NCBI RefSeq assembly: GCF_035989285.1
Contig: NZ_CP108513.1
Span: forward strand, 5,146,001 to 5,210,000
DNA length: 64,000 bases
Direction: 5' to 3'
Origin: Streptomyces sp. NBC_01235
GTDB taxonomy: Bacteria; Actinomycetota; Actinomycetes; Streptomycetales; Streptomycetaceae
The translations under genes were made by a program, and so were the position numbers. This document shows, one piece after another, positions 56,873 to 64,000 of this stretch. The notes beneath the pieces were generated by a model that saw only the letters and a list, made by a program, of their open reading frames with translations, was not told the DNA's origin and did no database searches. The first letter of the stretch is position 1. Every line of letters begins with the position of its first letter.

Positions 56873-59098
56873 ATGCTTGGATCAACCCACGGCACCCTCA
56901 CCACCGACTCCCGCCGGGCCCGGGTCATCGCGTGCGGCGAACAGCCCGGGCCCGCCGTCCACGGCCGGCCTGCCGACGTCGACGACCTCGACGTCAGCGG
57001 CCGCCCGCTGTATTCGGCCGTCCCCGACCTCGACCGGTTCTTCCGGCCCGAGTCGGTCGCGGTCGTCGGCGCCTCGGACGCCGAAGGACGCCCGAACACC
57101 GGTGTCACCCGGCAACTGGTCGGCTGGGCCGAGCGGGTGGGGGCGCGGCTGCATCCCGTGCACCCCACCCGCGAGACGGTCTTCGGCCGCCCCTGCTTCC
57201 CGTCCGTCGCCGCCCTGCCCGAGCAGGTCGACCTGGCGGTCCTGCTGGTCGCCGACCCGCTGCCCGTGATCGAGCAACTCGCGGAGACGAAGGTGAAGTT
57301 CGCGGTCGTCTTCGCCTCCGGGTTCGCCGAGACGGGCGAGGAGGGCGCCCGCGCACAGGAACGCCTCGCCGCGGCGGTCGCCCGGTCCGGCATACGGCTG
57401 CTCGGCCCCAACACCAACCTCAACGCCTTCGAGCGCTTCCGGGACGACCTCACCGGCCCGTCGATCGCCCTCATCACCCAGTCCGGCCACCAGGGCCGCC
57501 CGGTCTTCGCCCTCCAGGAGCTGGGCATCCGCCTCTCCCACTGGGCGCCGACCGGCAACGAGGCCGACCTGGAGACCGCCGACTTCCTCTCCTACTTCGC
57601 CGAGCGCCCGGAGGTCGGCGCGATCGCCTGCTACGTGGAGGGTCTGAAGGACGGCCGGTCCTTCCTCCTCGCCGCCGACCGGGCCGCCCGGCGCGGGGTG
57701 CCGGTCGTCGCGGTCAAGGTGGGCCGCACCGAGACCGGCGCCCGCACCGCCGCCTCCCACACCGGCAAGCTGACCGGCGCGGACGAGGTGGTCGACGCGG
57801 CGATGCGCCAGTACGGCGTGATCCGCGTGGACGGCCTGGACGAACTCCAGGACACGGCAACCCTGTTGGCGCGGGCCCGCCCGCCGCAGGCCGACGGCGT
57901 CGTCGTCTACTCGATCTCGGGCGGCACCGGCGCCCACGCGGCCGACCTGGCGACGGCGGCGGGCCTGCACCTGCCGCCCCTGTCGCCCGCCAAGCAGGCG
58001 GAGCTGCACCAGTGGATCCCCGAGTACCTGAACGTGGCGAACCCGGTCGACAACGGCGGCCACCCGGTGGGCGACCAGCGCGGCCGGAAGATCATCGACG
58101 CGATCCTCGACGACCCGACGGTCGGCGTCCTGATCTGCCCGATCACGGGCCCGTTCCCGCCCCTGAGCGACCGCCTCGTACAGGACCTGGTGGACGCGGC
58201 GGAGCGCACGGACAAGCTGGTGTGCGTGGTCTGGGGCTCCCCGGTGGGCACCGAACCGGCCTACCGCGACGTGCTGCTGGGCTCCTCCCGGGTGGCGACG
58301 TTCCGCACCCTCGCCAACTGCGTCACGGCCGTCCGCGCCCACCTCGACCACCACCGCTTCGTGAGCGACTACCACTCCCCCTTCGACCAGGCGCCCCGCA
58401 CCCCGTCCCCGTCCTTCCGCAAGGCTCAGCTGCTGATGCGGCCTGGACAGCAGCTCAGCGAGCACGCGGCGAAGCAGCTGCTGAGGGCGTACGGCATCCG
58501 GGTGCCGCGCGAGCAGTTGGTGACCAGCGCGGCGGCGGCCGTGCGAGCGGCCGGGCTGGTCGGCTACCCGGTGGTGATGAAGGCGTCCGGCGCGCAGATC
58601 GCCCACAAGACCGAGCTGGGCCTGGTGAAGATCGGCCTGACCTCGGCCAGTCAGGTCCGCGACGCCTACCGCGAGTTGACCGACATCGCCCGCTACGAGG
58701 GCGTCGCCCTGGACGGCGTCCTGGTGTGCCAGATGGTCGAGCGGGGCGTGGAGATGGTCGTCGGCGTGACCCACGACGACCTGTTCGGCCCGACGGTGAC
58801 GGTCGGCCTCGGCGGCGTCCTGGTGGAGGTCCTGCGCGACGCCGCCGTCCGCGTCCCGCCCTTCGGCGAGGACCAGGCCCGCCACATGCTCGCCGAACTC
58901 CGCGGCCGGGCCCTCCTGGACGGCGTCCGCGGCCGTCCCCCGGCCGACCTGGACGCACTCGTCGAGGTGATCCTGCGCGTCCAGCGCATGGCGCTGGAAC
59001 TGGGCGACGACCTCGCCGAGCTCGACATCAACCCGCTGGTGGTCCTGCCGTGGGGACAGGGAGCGGTGGCGTTGGACGCGCTGGCGGTGTGCCGGTGA
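56873..59098 (+). CDS. NDP-forming acyl-CoA synthetase (fused alpha/beta)
   Basis: 741 residues. CoA-binding domain FFRPESVAVVGASDAEGRPNTGVTRQLV, then the succinyl-CoA ligase-like domains with LGPNTNLNA, SIALITQSGHQG and the phospho-histidine in ASHTGKLTGADEVVD. The C-terminal ATP-grasp domain has YGIRVPREQLVTSAAAAVRAAGLVGYPVVMKASGAQIAHKTELGLVKIGL and the ligand loops TVGLGGVLVEVLRD. Fused alpha-beta arrangement as in acetate/acyl-CoA ligases. ATG at 56873. Followed by an ankyrin gene and a hydratase. Converts an acid or acyl-CoA of the pathway. Confidence 0.9.
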   Translation: MLGSTHGTLTTDSRRARVIACGEQPGPAVHGRPADVDDLDVSGRPLYSAVPDLDRFFRPESVAVVGASDAEGRPNTGVTRQLVGWAERVGARLHPVHPTRETVFGRPCFPSVAALPEQVDLAVLLVADPLPVIEQLAETKVKFAVVFASGFAETGEEGARAQERLAAAVARSGIRLLGPNTNLNAFERFRDDLTGPSIALITQSGHQGRPVFALQELGIRLSHWAPTGNEADLETADFLSYFAERPEVGAIACYVEGLKDGRSFLLAADRAARRGVPVVAVKVGRTETGARTAASHTGKLTGADEVVDAAMRQYGVIRVDGLDELQDTATLLARARPPQADGVVVYSISGGTGAHAADLATAAGLHLPPLSPAKQAELHQWIPEYLNVANPVDNGGHPVGDQRGRKIIDAILDDPTVGVLICPITGPFPPLSDRLVQDLVDAAERTDKLVCVVWGSPVGTEPAYRDVLLGSSRVATFRTLANCVTAVRAHLDHHRFVSDYHSPFDQAPRTPSPSFRKAQLLMRPGQQLSEHAAKQLLRAYGIRVPREQLVTSAAAAVRAAGLVGYPVVMKASGAQIAHKTELGLVKIGLTSASQVRDAYRELTDIARYEGVALDGVLVCQMVERGVEMVVGVTHDDLFGPTVTVGLGGVLVEVLRDAAVRVPPFGEDQARHMLAELRGRALLDGVRGRPPADLDALVEVILRVQRMALELGDDLAELDINPLVVLPWGQGAVALDALAVCR

Positions 59099-59137
59099 GG
59101 GGTGTGCGGCCGGCGCCGTACCGACGAAGATCACCGC

Positions 59138-59611
59138 ATGGACGAGGCGACGAAGCGGAACAAGAGAGTCGGGGCGGGCTGGAGGGACGAGCCGATCGAG
59201 GCGTGGAAGGCCCGACAGCCGACGGCCGCAGCGCTCTACGCGGCGGTGCGGCAGGGCGACGTCGCCAGGACACGCGCGCTCGTCGAGGCGGGGGCGGATC
59301 CGGACCAGCTCATCGGCGAGTACGACGACTGGACACCGCTGACCCTGGCGGCGGGCGAAGGCCACCTGGCCGTCGTGGAACTGCTGCTCGACGCGGGAGT
59401 CCACCCCGATTCCCAGAACCGGTTCGGGCTTCTGCCCGTGGTACTGGCGGCGACGAGCGGCCCGCGGCCGCACTCGGACATCGTCGACCTGCTGTTGCGA
59501 CGCGGCGCCGGCCTCGACGCGCCGATGAAGGGCAGACCCGCCCGCGAATGGCTCGACCGTGCCAGAACGGAGCATGACCGTGCCCGATCCGTGGATCCTG
59601 AACAGCACTGA
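59138..59611 (+). CDS. Ankyrin-repeat protein
   Basis: 157 residues with about three ankyrin repeats: ALYAAVRQGDVARTRALVEAGADPDQL, DDWTPLTLAAGEGHLAVVELLLDAGVHPDSQ, and GLLPVVLAATSGPRPHSDIVDLLLRRGAGLD. Soluble, no signal. Located between the acyl-CoA ligase and the hydratase and overlaps the latter by 38 bp, so it may be part of the unit; the role is unknown. ATG at 59138. Confidence 0.88.
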   Translation: MDEATKRNKRVGAGWRDEPIEAWKARQPTAAALYAAVRQGDVARTRALVEAGADPDQLIGEYDDWTPLTLAAGEGHLAVVELLLDAGVHPDSQNRFGLLPVVLAATSGPRPHSDIVDLLLRRGAGLDAPMKGRPAREWLDRARTEHDRARSVDPEQH

Positions 59612-60371
59612 CCACCAGGTCACCCACGTCACCCTCGACCGCCCCGAGGCCCTCAACGCCCTCACCCCCGACATGCGGGACCAGCTGATCGACCTCTTCG
59701 CCAAGGCCTCGGCCGACCCGGACGTCCGGGCGGTGGTCCTCACCGGCACCGGCCGCGGTTTCTGCGCGGGAGCGGACCTGCGAGGTGGCTCCGCCGGCGG
59801 CGAACGCGTCCCGGGCGACGTGGCCCGCACCCTCCGCCGCGGCGCCCAGCGTCTGACCTCCGCCGTCCTCGACTGCGAGAAGCCGGTGATCGCCGCGGTG
59901 AACGGCACGGCGGCCGGCCTCGGCGCACACCTCGCCTTCGCCTGCGACCTGGTCCTGGCCGCCGAATCCGCCCGTTTCATCGAGGTGTTCGTACGCCGCG
60001 GCCTGGTCCCCGACGGCGGCGGCGCCTACCTCCTCCCCCGCCTGATCGGCCCCCAGCGCGCGAAGGAGCTGATGTTCTTCGGCGACGCGCTCACGGCACC
60101 GGACGCGGAACGCCTGGGCCTGGTCAACAGGGTCGTCCCGGACGCCGACTTGGACAAGACGGCCCGGGACTGGGCAACCCGCCTGGCCACCGGCCCCACC
60201 CGAGCCCTGTCCCTCACCAAGCAACTCGTCAACGCCTCCCTGGAATCGGACCGCACCACGGCGTTCGCGGCGGAGGCGGCCGCCCAGGAGATCAACATGA
60301 CGACGGCGGACGCGCGGGAGGGCGTGGCGAGCTTCGTGGAGCGGCGGGGGCCGGCATTCAGGGGCCGCTGA
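59574..60371 (+). CDS. Enoyl-CoA hydratase/isomerase family protein, second copy
   Basis: 265 residues from ATG 59574; GTG 59580 has a better-placed GGAG (7 bp) and may be the real start. Crotonase pattern: VTHVTLDRPEALNALTPDMRDQLIDLFAKA, VVLTGTGRGFCAGADLRGG and VIAAVNGTAAGLGAHLAFACDLVLAA. The classic GGGxELA with catalytic Glu is GLGAHLAF, so that Glu is absent; VRRGLVPDGGGAYLLPRLIG supplies the rest. Probably isomerase-like or another crotonase reaction. Ends 3 bp before a convergent membrane gene. Confidence 0.88.
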   Translation: MTVPDPWILNSTDHQVTHVTLDRPEALNALTPDMRDQLIDLFAKASADPDVRAVVLTGTGRGFCAGADLRGGSAGGERVPGDVARTLRRGAQRLTSAVLDCEKPVIAAVNGTAAGLGAHLAFACDLVLAAESARFIEVFVRRGLVPDGGGAYLLPRLIGPQRAKELMFFGDALTAPDAERLGLVNRVVPDADLDKTARDWATRLATGPTRALSLTKQLVNASLESDRTTAFAAEAAAQEINMTTADAREGVASFVERRGPAFRGR

Positions 60372-60374
60372 GGA

Positions 60375-61307
60375 TCAGGCGGCAGCGGCCCGCTTCAGGA
60401 TCCGCAGCTCCCCGCCGTCCGGATCACCGAAGATCACGAACAGCTCGGGGGAGCTGTCGGTCCCGCCGACGGTCCACGAGGTCTCGTCCCCGCAGCCGCT
60501 GCCGGTCCCGCTGCCGGAGGTGAGACGTACGAGGACGCTGTCCCGGGAGTCGTTCTTGCCGTCGAACACCCAGTTGCCGGTGCCGTCGCACACGGCCAGG
60601 TCCTCGTTGGACCCGAACTCGGCCTCGGTGGGCACCCTGGTCAGCTCGGCCCGCCCTCCCGGCCGCAGCCGCAACTCCGCCCCGCCCTCGCCACGCCAGA
60701 CACCGGCAACCTGGGCGGCGGACAGCTCCGGAGGCTCGTACTCCTCGATCAGACCCGTGACGGTGGCCAGCACTCCGCCCGCGAAGGCGAGCACGAACAG
60801 CGCGACGGAGCCTGCCCCCGCCCGCCACCAGATACCCCGGGTGGTCCAGTTGCCCCTTCCCTGTCGCCGCACGTACGCCATCGCGAGGACGGGCAGCACA
60901 CCCAGCGCGGTGAGGACGAGGGCGGTGGTGACGAACGGCCAGTCCCACAGAGCGGCGGTCACCGCGGCCCATCCGACCCCCACCAGCACCACACCCAGCA
61001 GATGCCGGGCCCAGCGCGGCCACCGGAGCCGGCCGAGCGCGAGGTCGGCGAGGACGACGCCCGGCAGGGTGTGCGCCCAGGTGTGCACCAGACCCAGCAC
61101 CGGCAGATACAGGGGCGCGAAGAGGAACATGCAGGCGAGGCCGAAGCCGCCTCCGTAGTCACGGCCGTAGGCGTCGCCGGCCAGGCTGTGGATCCACCAG
61201 AGCAGAAAGGCGGCCGGGAGCTGCGCCGCCCCGGCCGCGATGGCGGCGACCACCTCAGGTTCCGCCCGCTTCCATCCGGTCTCCGCACGCACGTTCCCCC
61301 ACCCCAT
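60375..61307 (-). CDS. Membrane protein with C-terminal extracytoplasmic domain
   Basis: 310 residues. Several hydrophobic segments: AAIAAGAAQLPAAFLLWWIHSLAG, LACMFLFAPLYLPVLGLVHTW, LLGVVLVGVGWAAVTAALWDW, FVTTALVLTALGVLPVLAMAYV and SVALFVLAFAGGVLATVTGLI. The C-terminal ~110 residues are soluble (LSAAQVAGVWRGEGGAELRLRPGGRAELTRVP, CDGTGNWVFDGKNDSRDSVLVRLTSG), probably a beta-barrel/lipocalin-like module. I do not recognise a named family. ATG at 61307. Confidence 0.8.
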   Translation of the reverse strand: MGWGNVRAETGWKRAEPEVVAAIAAGAAQLPAAFLLWWIHSLAGDAYGRDYGGGFGLACMFLFAPLYLPVLGLVHTWAHTLPGVVLADLALGRLRWPRWARHLLGVVLVGVGWAAVTAALWDWPFVTTALVLTALGVLPVLAMAYVRRQGRGNWTTRGIWWRAGAGSVALFVLAFAGGVLATVTGLIEEYEPPELSAAQVAGVWRGEGGAELRLRPGGRAELTRVPTEAEFGSNEDLAVCDGTGNWVFDGKNDSRDSVLVRLTSGSGTGSGCGDETSWTVGGTDSSPELFVIFGDPDGGELRILKRAAAA

Positions 61308-61365
61308 GCCCGCAGCGTACGCAACCGCATCGCCGAGTCCCCTCGCGCCCCGCGCCCCTTCCTAT

Positions 61366-61380
61366 CTGACGCTCCGTCAG
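61366..61380. promoter_or_regulatory. CTGACG-N3-CGTCAG operator, site 12
   Basis: CTGACGCTCCGTCAG, both halves perfect. It ends 5 bp before the ATG of the flavin reductase gene (61386). Confidence 0.87.
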
Positions 61381-61385
61381 CTTCA

Positions 61386-61991
61386 ATGGAAGGCGTGATG
61401 GGACATGCGGGAATGGCGGCCGCGGCCGTGCGTTACCTCAGGGCGGGCCCCCCGGTCGAGGCGCTGCCACGGCCCGAGTTGCGGTGCGTCCGGGAGGACG
61501 AACGAGCGCCGGTCGACCAGGGCGAGTTCCGGCGCGTGCTGGGGAACTTCGCGTCGGGCGTGACGGTGGTGACGGCACCCGCCGCCGAGGGCGAGGCCGG
61601 TCCCGCCGGCTTCGCCTGCCAGTCCTTCTCCTCCCTCTCCCTGGATCCGCCCCTCGTCGCCTTCATGGTCGGTCGCACGTCCACGACCTGGCCGCGCATC
61701 GCCCGCGCCGGCGTCTTCTGCGTCAACGTGCTCAGCGCGGGGCAGGGCCCGTTGTGCCGTGCCTTCGCGAGGAGCGGCACGGACAAGTTCGCGGGCGTCG
61801 ACCACGACGCGGCCCCGGTGTCGGGCGCGCCCCGCCTCACCGGCGCCCTCGCCTGGATCGACTGCACGATCCACGCGGTGCACACCGGCGGCGACCACCT
61901 CATCGTCGTGGGCCGGGTGAACGCCCTGGGGACCGGCGACGGCGCCGACGAGGAGCCGCTGCTGTTCCACAGGGGGGTCCTCGCCCCGTGA
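61386..61991 (+). CDS. Flavin reductase-like protein (HsaB type)
   Basis: 201 residues from ATG 61386; ATG 61398 is also possible. Split barrel FMN-binding: DQGEFRRVLGNFASGVTVVTAPAAEGEAGPAGFACQSFSSLSLDPPLVAFMVGRTSTTWPRI and FCVNVLSAGQGPLCRAFARSGTDKFAGVDHDAA, GALAWIDCTIHAVHTGGDHLIVVGRVNAL. This is the reductase partner type of two-component monooxygenases (as HsaB/HpaC). The operator at 61366-61380 abuts the start. Supplies reduced flavin to a pathway oxygenase, possibly an LLM-class protein (inference). Confidence 0.9.
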   Translation: MEGVMGHAGMAAAAVRYLRAGPPVEALPRPELRCVREDERAPVDQGEFRRVLGNFASGVTVVTAPAAEGEAGPAGFACQSFSSLSLDPPLVAFMVGRTSTTWPRIARAGVFCVNVLSAGQGPLCRAFARSGTDKFAGVDHDAAPVSGAPRLTGALAWIDCTIHAVHTGGDHLIVVGRVNALGTGDGADEEPLLFHRGVLAP

Positions 61992-62029
61992 CCGGACCGG
62001 ACCGGACCGCCTCCTGACCCAGGAGGTTC

Positions 62030-63358
62030 TCAGGCCGTCGCCAGGACGGGAACCGTCGGCCTCCGCCGGATCACCAGTGCCATCAGTGCCGCCGCGGCGC
62101 ACAACGCCCCCGACGCGTGCCAGACCACGTCGTACGAGCCGAGCGTGTCCCGCGCCACCCCGCCCAGGAAGGCGACCAGGGCCGCGCCGACCTGGTGGGA
62201 GGCGAGGACCCAGCCGAAGACGATCGCGCTGTCGTCGCCGTAGTGCTCGCGGCACAGAGCCAGGGTCGGCGGGACGGTGGCGACCCAGTCGAGGCCGTAG
62301 AAGACGATGAAGAAGATCATCGGCGGGTGGACGGACGGGGCCAGCAGCATCGGCAGGAAGAGGAGCGAGATGCCGCGCAGCGCGTAGTACACCGCCAGCA
62401 GCCGGCGCGGCTCGAAGCGGTCCGTGAACCAGCCGGAGGCGATCGTGCCGACCACGTCGAAGATGCCGATCACCGCGAGGAGCGAGGCCGCTGCCGTGAC
62501 GGGCATGCCGTGGTCGTGGGCCGCGGGGACGAAGTGGGTCTGGATCAGGCCGTTCGTCGAGGCGCCGCAGATCGCGAAGGTCCCGGCCAGCAGCCAGAAC
62601 GGACCCGTGCGAACCGCCGAGAGCAGCACCCGCAGCGTGCGGCGCGCGGCGCCCTGGACCGGGAGCGGCTTCGGGACGAACTCCGGTGCGCCGTACGGCT
62701 TCAGGCCGACGTCCGCCGGGTGGTCGCGCAGCAGCAGCCACACGAAGGGGACCACGGTGAGCGCGGCCAGCGCCACCGTCACGGCCGCCGGGCGCCAGCC
62801 GTAGCGCGTGACCATCCACGACAGCAGCGGCAGGAAGATCAGCTGGCCGGAGGCGGAGGCCGCGGTCAGGATGCCGCTGACCAGGCCCCGGCGTTCGGTG
62901 AACCAGCGGTCGGTGACCGTCGCCGCGAAGGCCAGCGCCATCGAGCCCGAGCCCATGCCCACCAACAGGCCCCAGTACAGCAGCAGTTGCCAGGCCGCCG
63001 TCATCCACACCGTCAGGAGCGAGCCGACCGAGATGACGGTCAGGGCCACGGCGACCACCCGGCGGATGCCGAAGCGGTCCATCAGCGCCGCCGCGAACGG
63101 GGCGGTGAGGCCGTACAGCGCCAGGTTGATCGAGACGGCCGCGCCGATCGTGCCCCGCGACCAGCCGAAATCCTCATGCAGGGGGTCGATGAGCAGGCCG
63201 GGAAGCGAGCGGAAGGCCGCCGCGCCGATGATCGTGACGAAGGTGACGGCCGCGACGAACCACGCGCGGTGGACGCGGACGCGACCGCGGTCATGGGGGG
63301 CCTTCTGCCCCTCGACGGATGCCGGAGCCTCGGTTGTCTGGGTCACGTCGTAGAGCAT
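62030..63358 (-). CDS. MFS transporter
   Basis: 442 residues from ATG 63358. About 12 membrane segments (WFVAAVTFVTIIGAAAF, GAAVSINLALYGLTAPFAAALMDRFGIRR, WQLLLYWGLLVGMGSGSMALAF ...). The signature RFGIRR and a duplicated FTDRFEPRR loop 8-9 identify a major-facilitator; resembles the oxalate/formate and monocarboxylate-type subfamilies. No CTGACG site upstream. Divergent from the GlxA-type regulator with a 59-bp gap; possibly its target. Confidence 0.9.
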   Translation of the reverse strand: MLYDVTQTTEAPASVEGQKAPHDRGRVRVHRAWFVAAVTFVTIIGAAAFRSLPGLLIDPLHEDFGWSRGTIGAAVSINLALYGLTAPFAAALMDRFGIRRVVAVALTVISVGSLLTVWMTAAWQLLLYWGLLVGMGSGSMALAFAATVTDRWFTERRGLVSGILTAASASGQLIFLPLLSWMVTRYGWRPAAVTVALAALTVVPFVWLLLRDHPADVGLKPYGAPEFVPKPLPVQGAARRTLRVLLSAVRTGPFWLLAGTFAICGASTNGLIQTHFVPAAHDHGMPVTAAASLLAVIGIFDVVGTIASGWFTDRFEPRRLLAVYYALRGISLLFLPMLLAPSVHPPMIFFIVFYGLDWVATVPPTLALCREHYGDDSAIVFGWVLASHQVGAALVAFLGGVARDTLGSYDVVWHASGALCAAAALMALVIRRRPTVPVLATA

Positions 63359-63417
63359 CCGATGTCCGTCTCCTCCCATCGAGTGGCCCGAAAGACAGCA
63401 TTCGCTAGGATCGGGCC

Positions 63418-64000
63418 ATGCGTCATCAGGAGAAGGAACGCGCCTTTCGTCCCCACCGCGTCGTCGTCCTCGCCCTCGACGGCCTGCTCCCCTTCGAGCT
63501 GGGCATCCCGCACCGCATCTTCGGCCGCCCCAAGGACGCCGAGGGACGGCACCTGTACGAGGTCGTCACCTGCTCCATCCGGCCACCGGGCCCCGTCCGG
63601 ACCGACGCCGACTTCGCGATCATGGTCGAGCACGGACCGGAGATCCTCGCCACCGCCGACACCGTCGTCGTCCCCGCCTCCTACGAGCTCGGCCCGGTCT
63701 TCGAGGAGGGCGTGCTCACCGACGACCTCGCCGCAGCCCTCGCCCACATCCGGCCCGGCACCCGCCTCGCCTCCATCTGCACCGGCGTGTACGTCCTGGC
63801 CGCCGCCGGCTTCCTCGACGGCCGCCCCGCCACCACCCACTGGGCCGACGCCGACCACTTCCAGGAGCTCTTCCCGAAGATCGACGTCGACCGGGACGTT
63901 CTCTTCATCGACGACGGCGACGTCCTCACCTCCGCCGGTGTCGCCGCCGGGATCGACCTGTGCCTGCACATCGTGCGCCGCGACCACGGCACCGGCGTCG
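63418..64000 (+). CDS. GlxA-type AraC-family regulator, 3' end cut by window edge
   Basis: 194 residues visible from ATG 63418 and still open at 64000. Begins MRHQEKERAFRPHRVVVLALDGLLPFELGIPHRIFGRP, a DJ-1/PfpI domain; nucleophile-elbow region SICTGVYVLAAAGFLDGRPATTHW and DRDVLFIDDGDVLTSAGVAAGIDLCLHIVRRDHGTG are the GlxA pattern. The AraC helix-turn-helix is expected after the window end. Probably controls the divergent MFS transporter. Confidence 0.9.
   Translation, partial: MRHQEKERAFRPHRVVVLALDGLLPFELGIPHRIFGRPKDAEGRHLYEVVTCSIRPPGPVRTDADFAIMVEHGPEILATADTVVVPASYELGPVFEEGVLTDDLAAALAHIRPGTRLASICTGVYVLAAAGFLDGRPATTHWADADHFQELFPKIDVDRDVLFIDDGDVLTSAGVAAGIDLCLHIVRRDHGTGV

Noticed and set aside
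56882..59980. A 1032-codon open frame on the minus strand opposite the NDP-forming acyl-CoA synthetase
   Set aside because: No family signature, composition is the mirror of the plus-strand gene; typical shadow frame in high-GC DNA.
13020..61380. KstR/KstR2 steroid-type boxes
   Set aside because: The motif CTGACG-N3-CGTCAG differs from those boxes, so no known steroid regulator is claimed.

Overview
The window is chromosomal DNA of a high-GC actinomycete, almost certainly a Streptomyces. The support is the very strong G/C bias at third codon positions, GTG starts, frequent 4-base stop/start overlaps, F420-type flavin enzymes, an AfsR-like SARP regulator, ATP-binding/XRE-DUF5753/DUF397 regulator sets, an expansin, and secreted beta-propeller and ALF-repeat proteins. 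I see no rRNA, tRNA, transposase, integrase or CRISPR array. Both ends cut through a gene.

Layout. 0-8.5 kb: a cut-off hypothetical gene, an F420-type oxidoreductase, a large secreted FG-GAP protein, a truncated DUF5753/DUF397 pair, two chagasin-like lipoproteins, an ALF-repeat protein, a broken endonuclease/exonuclease/phosphatase gene, a deazaflavin-type nitroreductase and a DUF3455 secreted protein. 8.5-18.7 kb: catabolic operons on the minus strand (ALDH, D-aminoacylase-like amidohydrolase, two LLM oxidoreductases, SDR, amidohydrolase-2) interrupted by two secreted proteins and a LuxR-type regulator. 18.9-26.4 kb: SARP/NB-ARC/TPR regulator, a repeat-containing 65-aa peptide, a frameshifted mini secreted peptide, an ATP-binding/XRE/DUF397 trio, an AbiEi/DUF559-like protein and a HigBA-type toxin-antitoxin pair. 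26.5-38.7 kb: acyl-CoA synthetase facing a thiolase/DUF35/enoyl-CoA hydratase operon, a Ser/Thr kinase with a PQQ propeller, a TetR regulator, acyl-CoA dehydrogenase with a Ddn-like protein, and a second thiolase-like gene. 39.2-45.3 kb: an unusual compact island (HprK-like P-loop protein, lactate/malate dehydrogenase homologue, APH-like kinase, DUF6415-like and hypothetical proteins, with divergent XRE and HD-domain genes). 45.3-64 kb: propeller protein, expansin, GPP34, PNPOx, GNAT, a second DUF35 protein, tannase-like esterase, two flavoproteins, NDP-forming acyl-CoA synthetase, enoyl-CoA hydratase, flavin reductase, MFS transporter and the start of a GlxA-type regulator.

The most important pattern is not a gene. 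A 15-bp palindrome, CTGACG-N3-CGTCAG, occurs twelve times (seven sites with both half-sites intact, five with one mismatch), always in front of the acyl-CoA/amidohydrolase/flavin-enzyme genes. It lies upstream of nine transcription units spread over 48 kb, doubled in three places. At four promoters its left half is positioned as the -35 hexamer, 17-18 bp from a TAnnnT -10. At three others it directly abuts the start codon. This looks like a single TetR-type regulon controlling a dispersed CoA-dependent catabolic pathway. It contains two Ltp2-like thiolase homologues and two separate DUF35 proteins, as in steroid side-chain aldolases. The TetR gene at 34.96 kb, with a degenerate copy of the site over its own start codon, is the best local candidate regulator. 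The substrate is unknown. The second candidate for something new is the HprK/LDH/kinase island at 39.2-45.3 kb.
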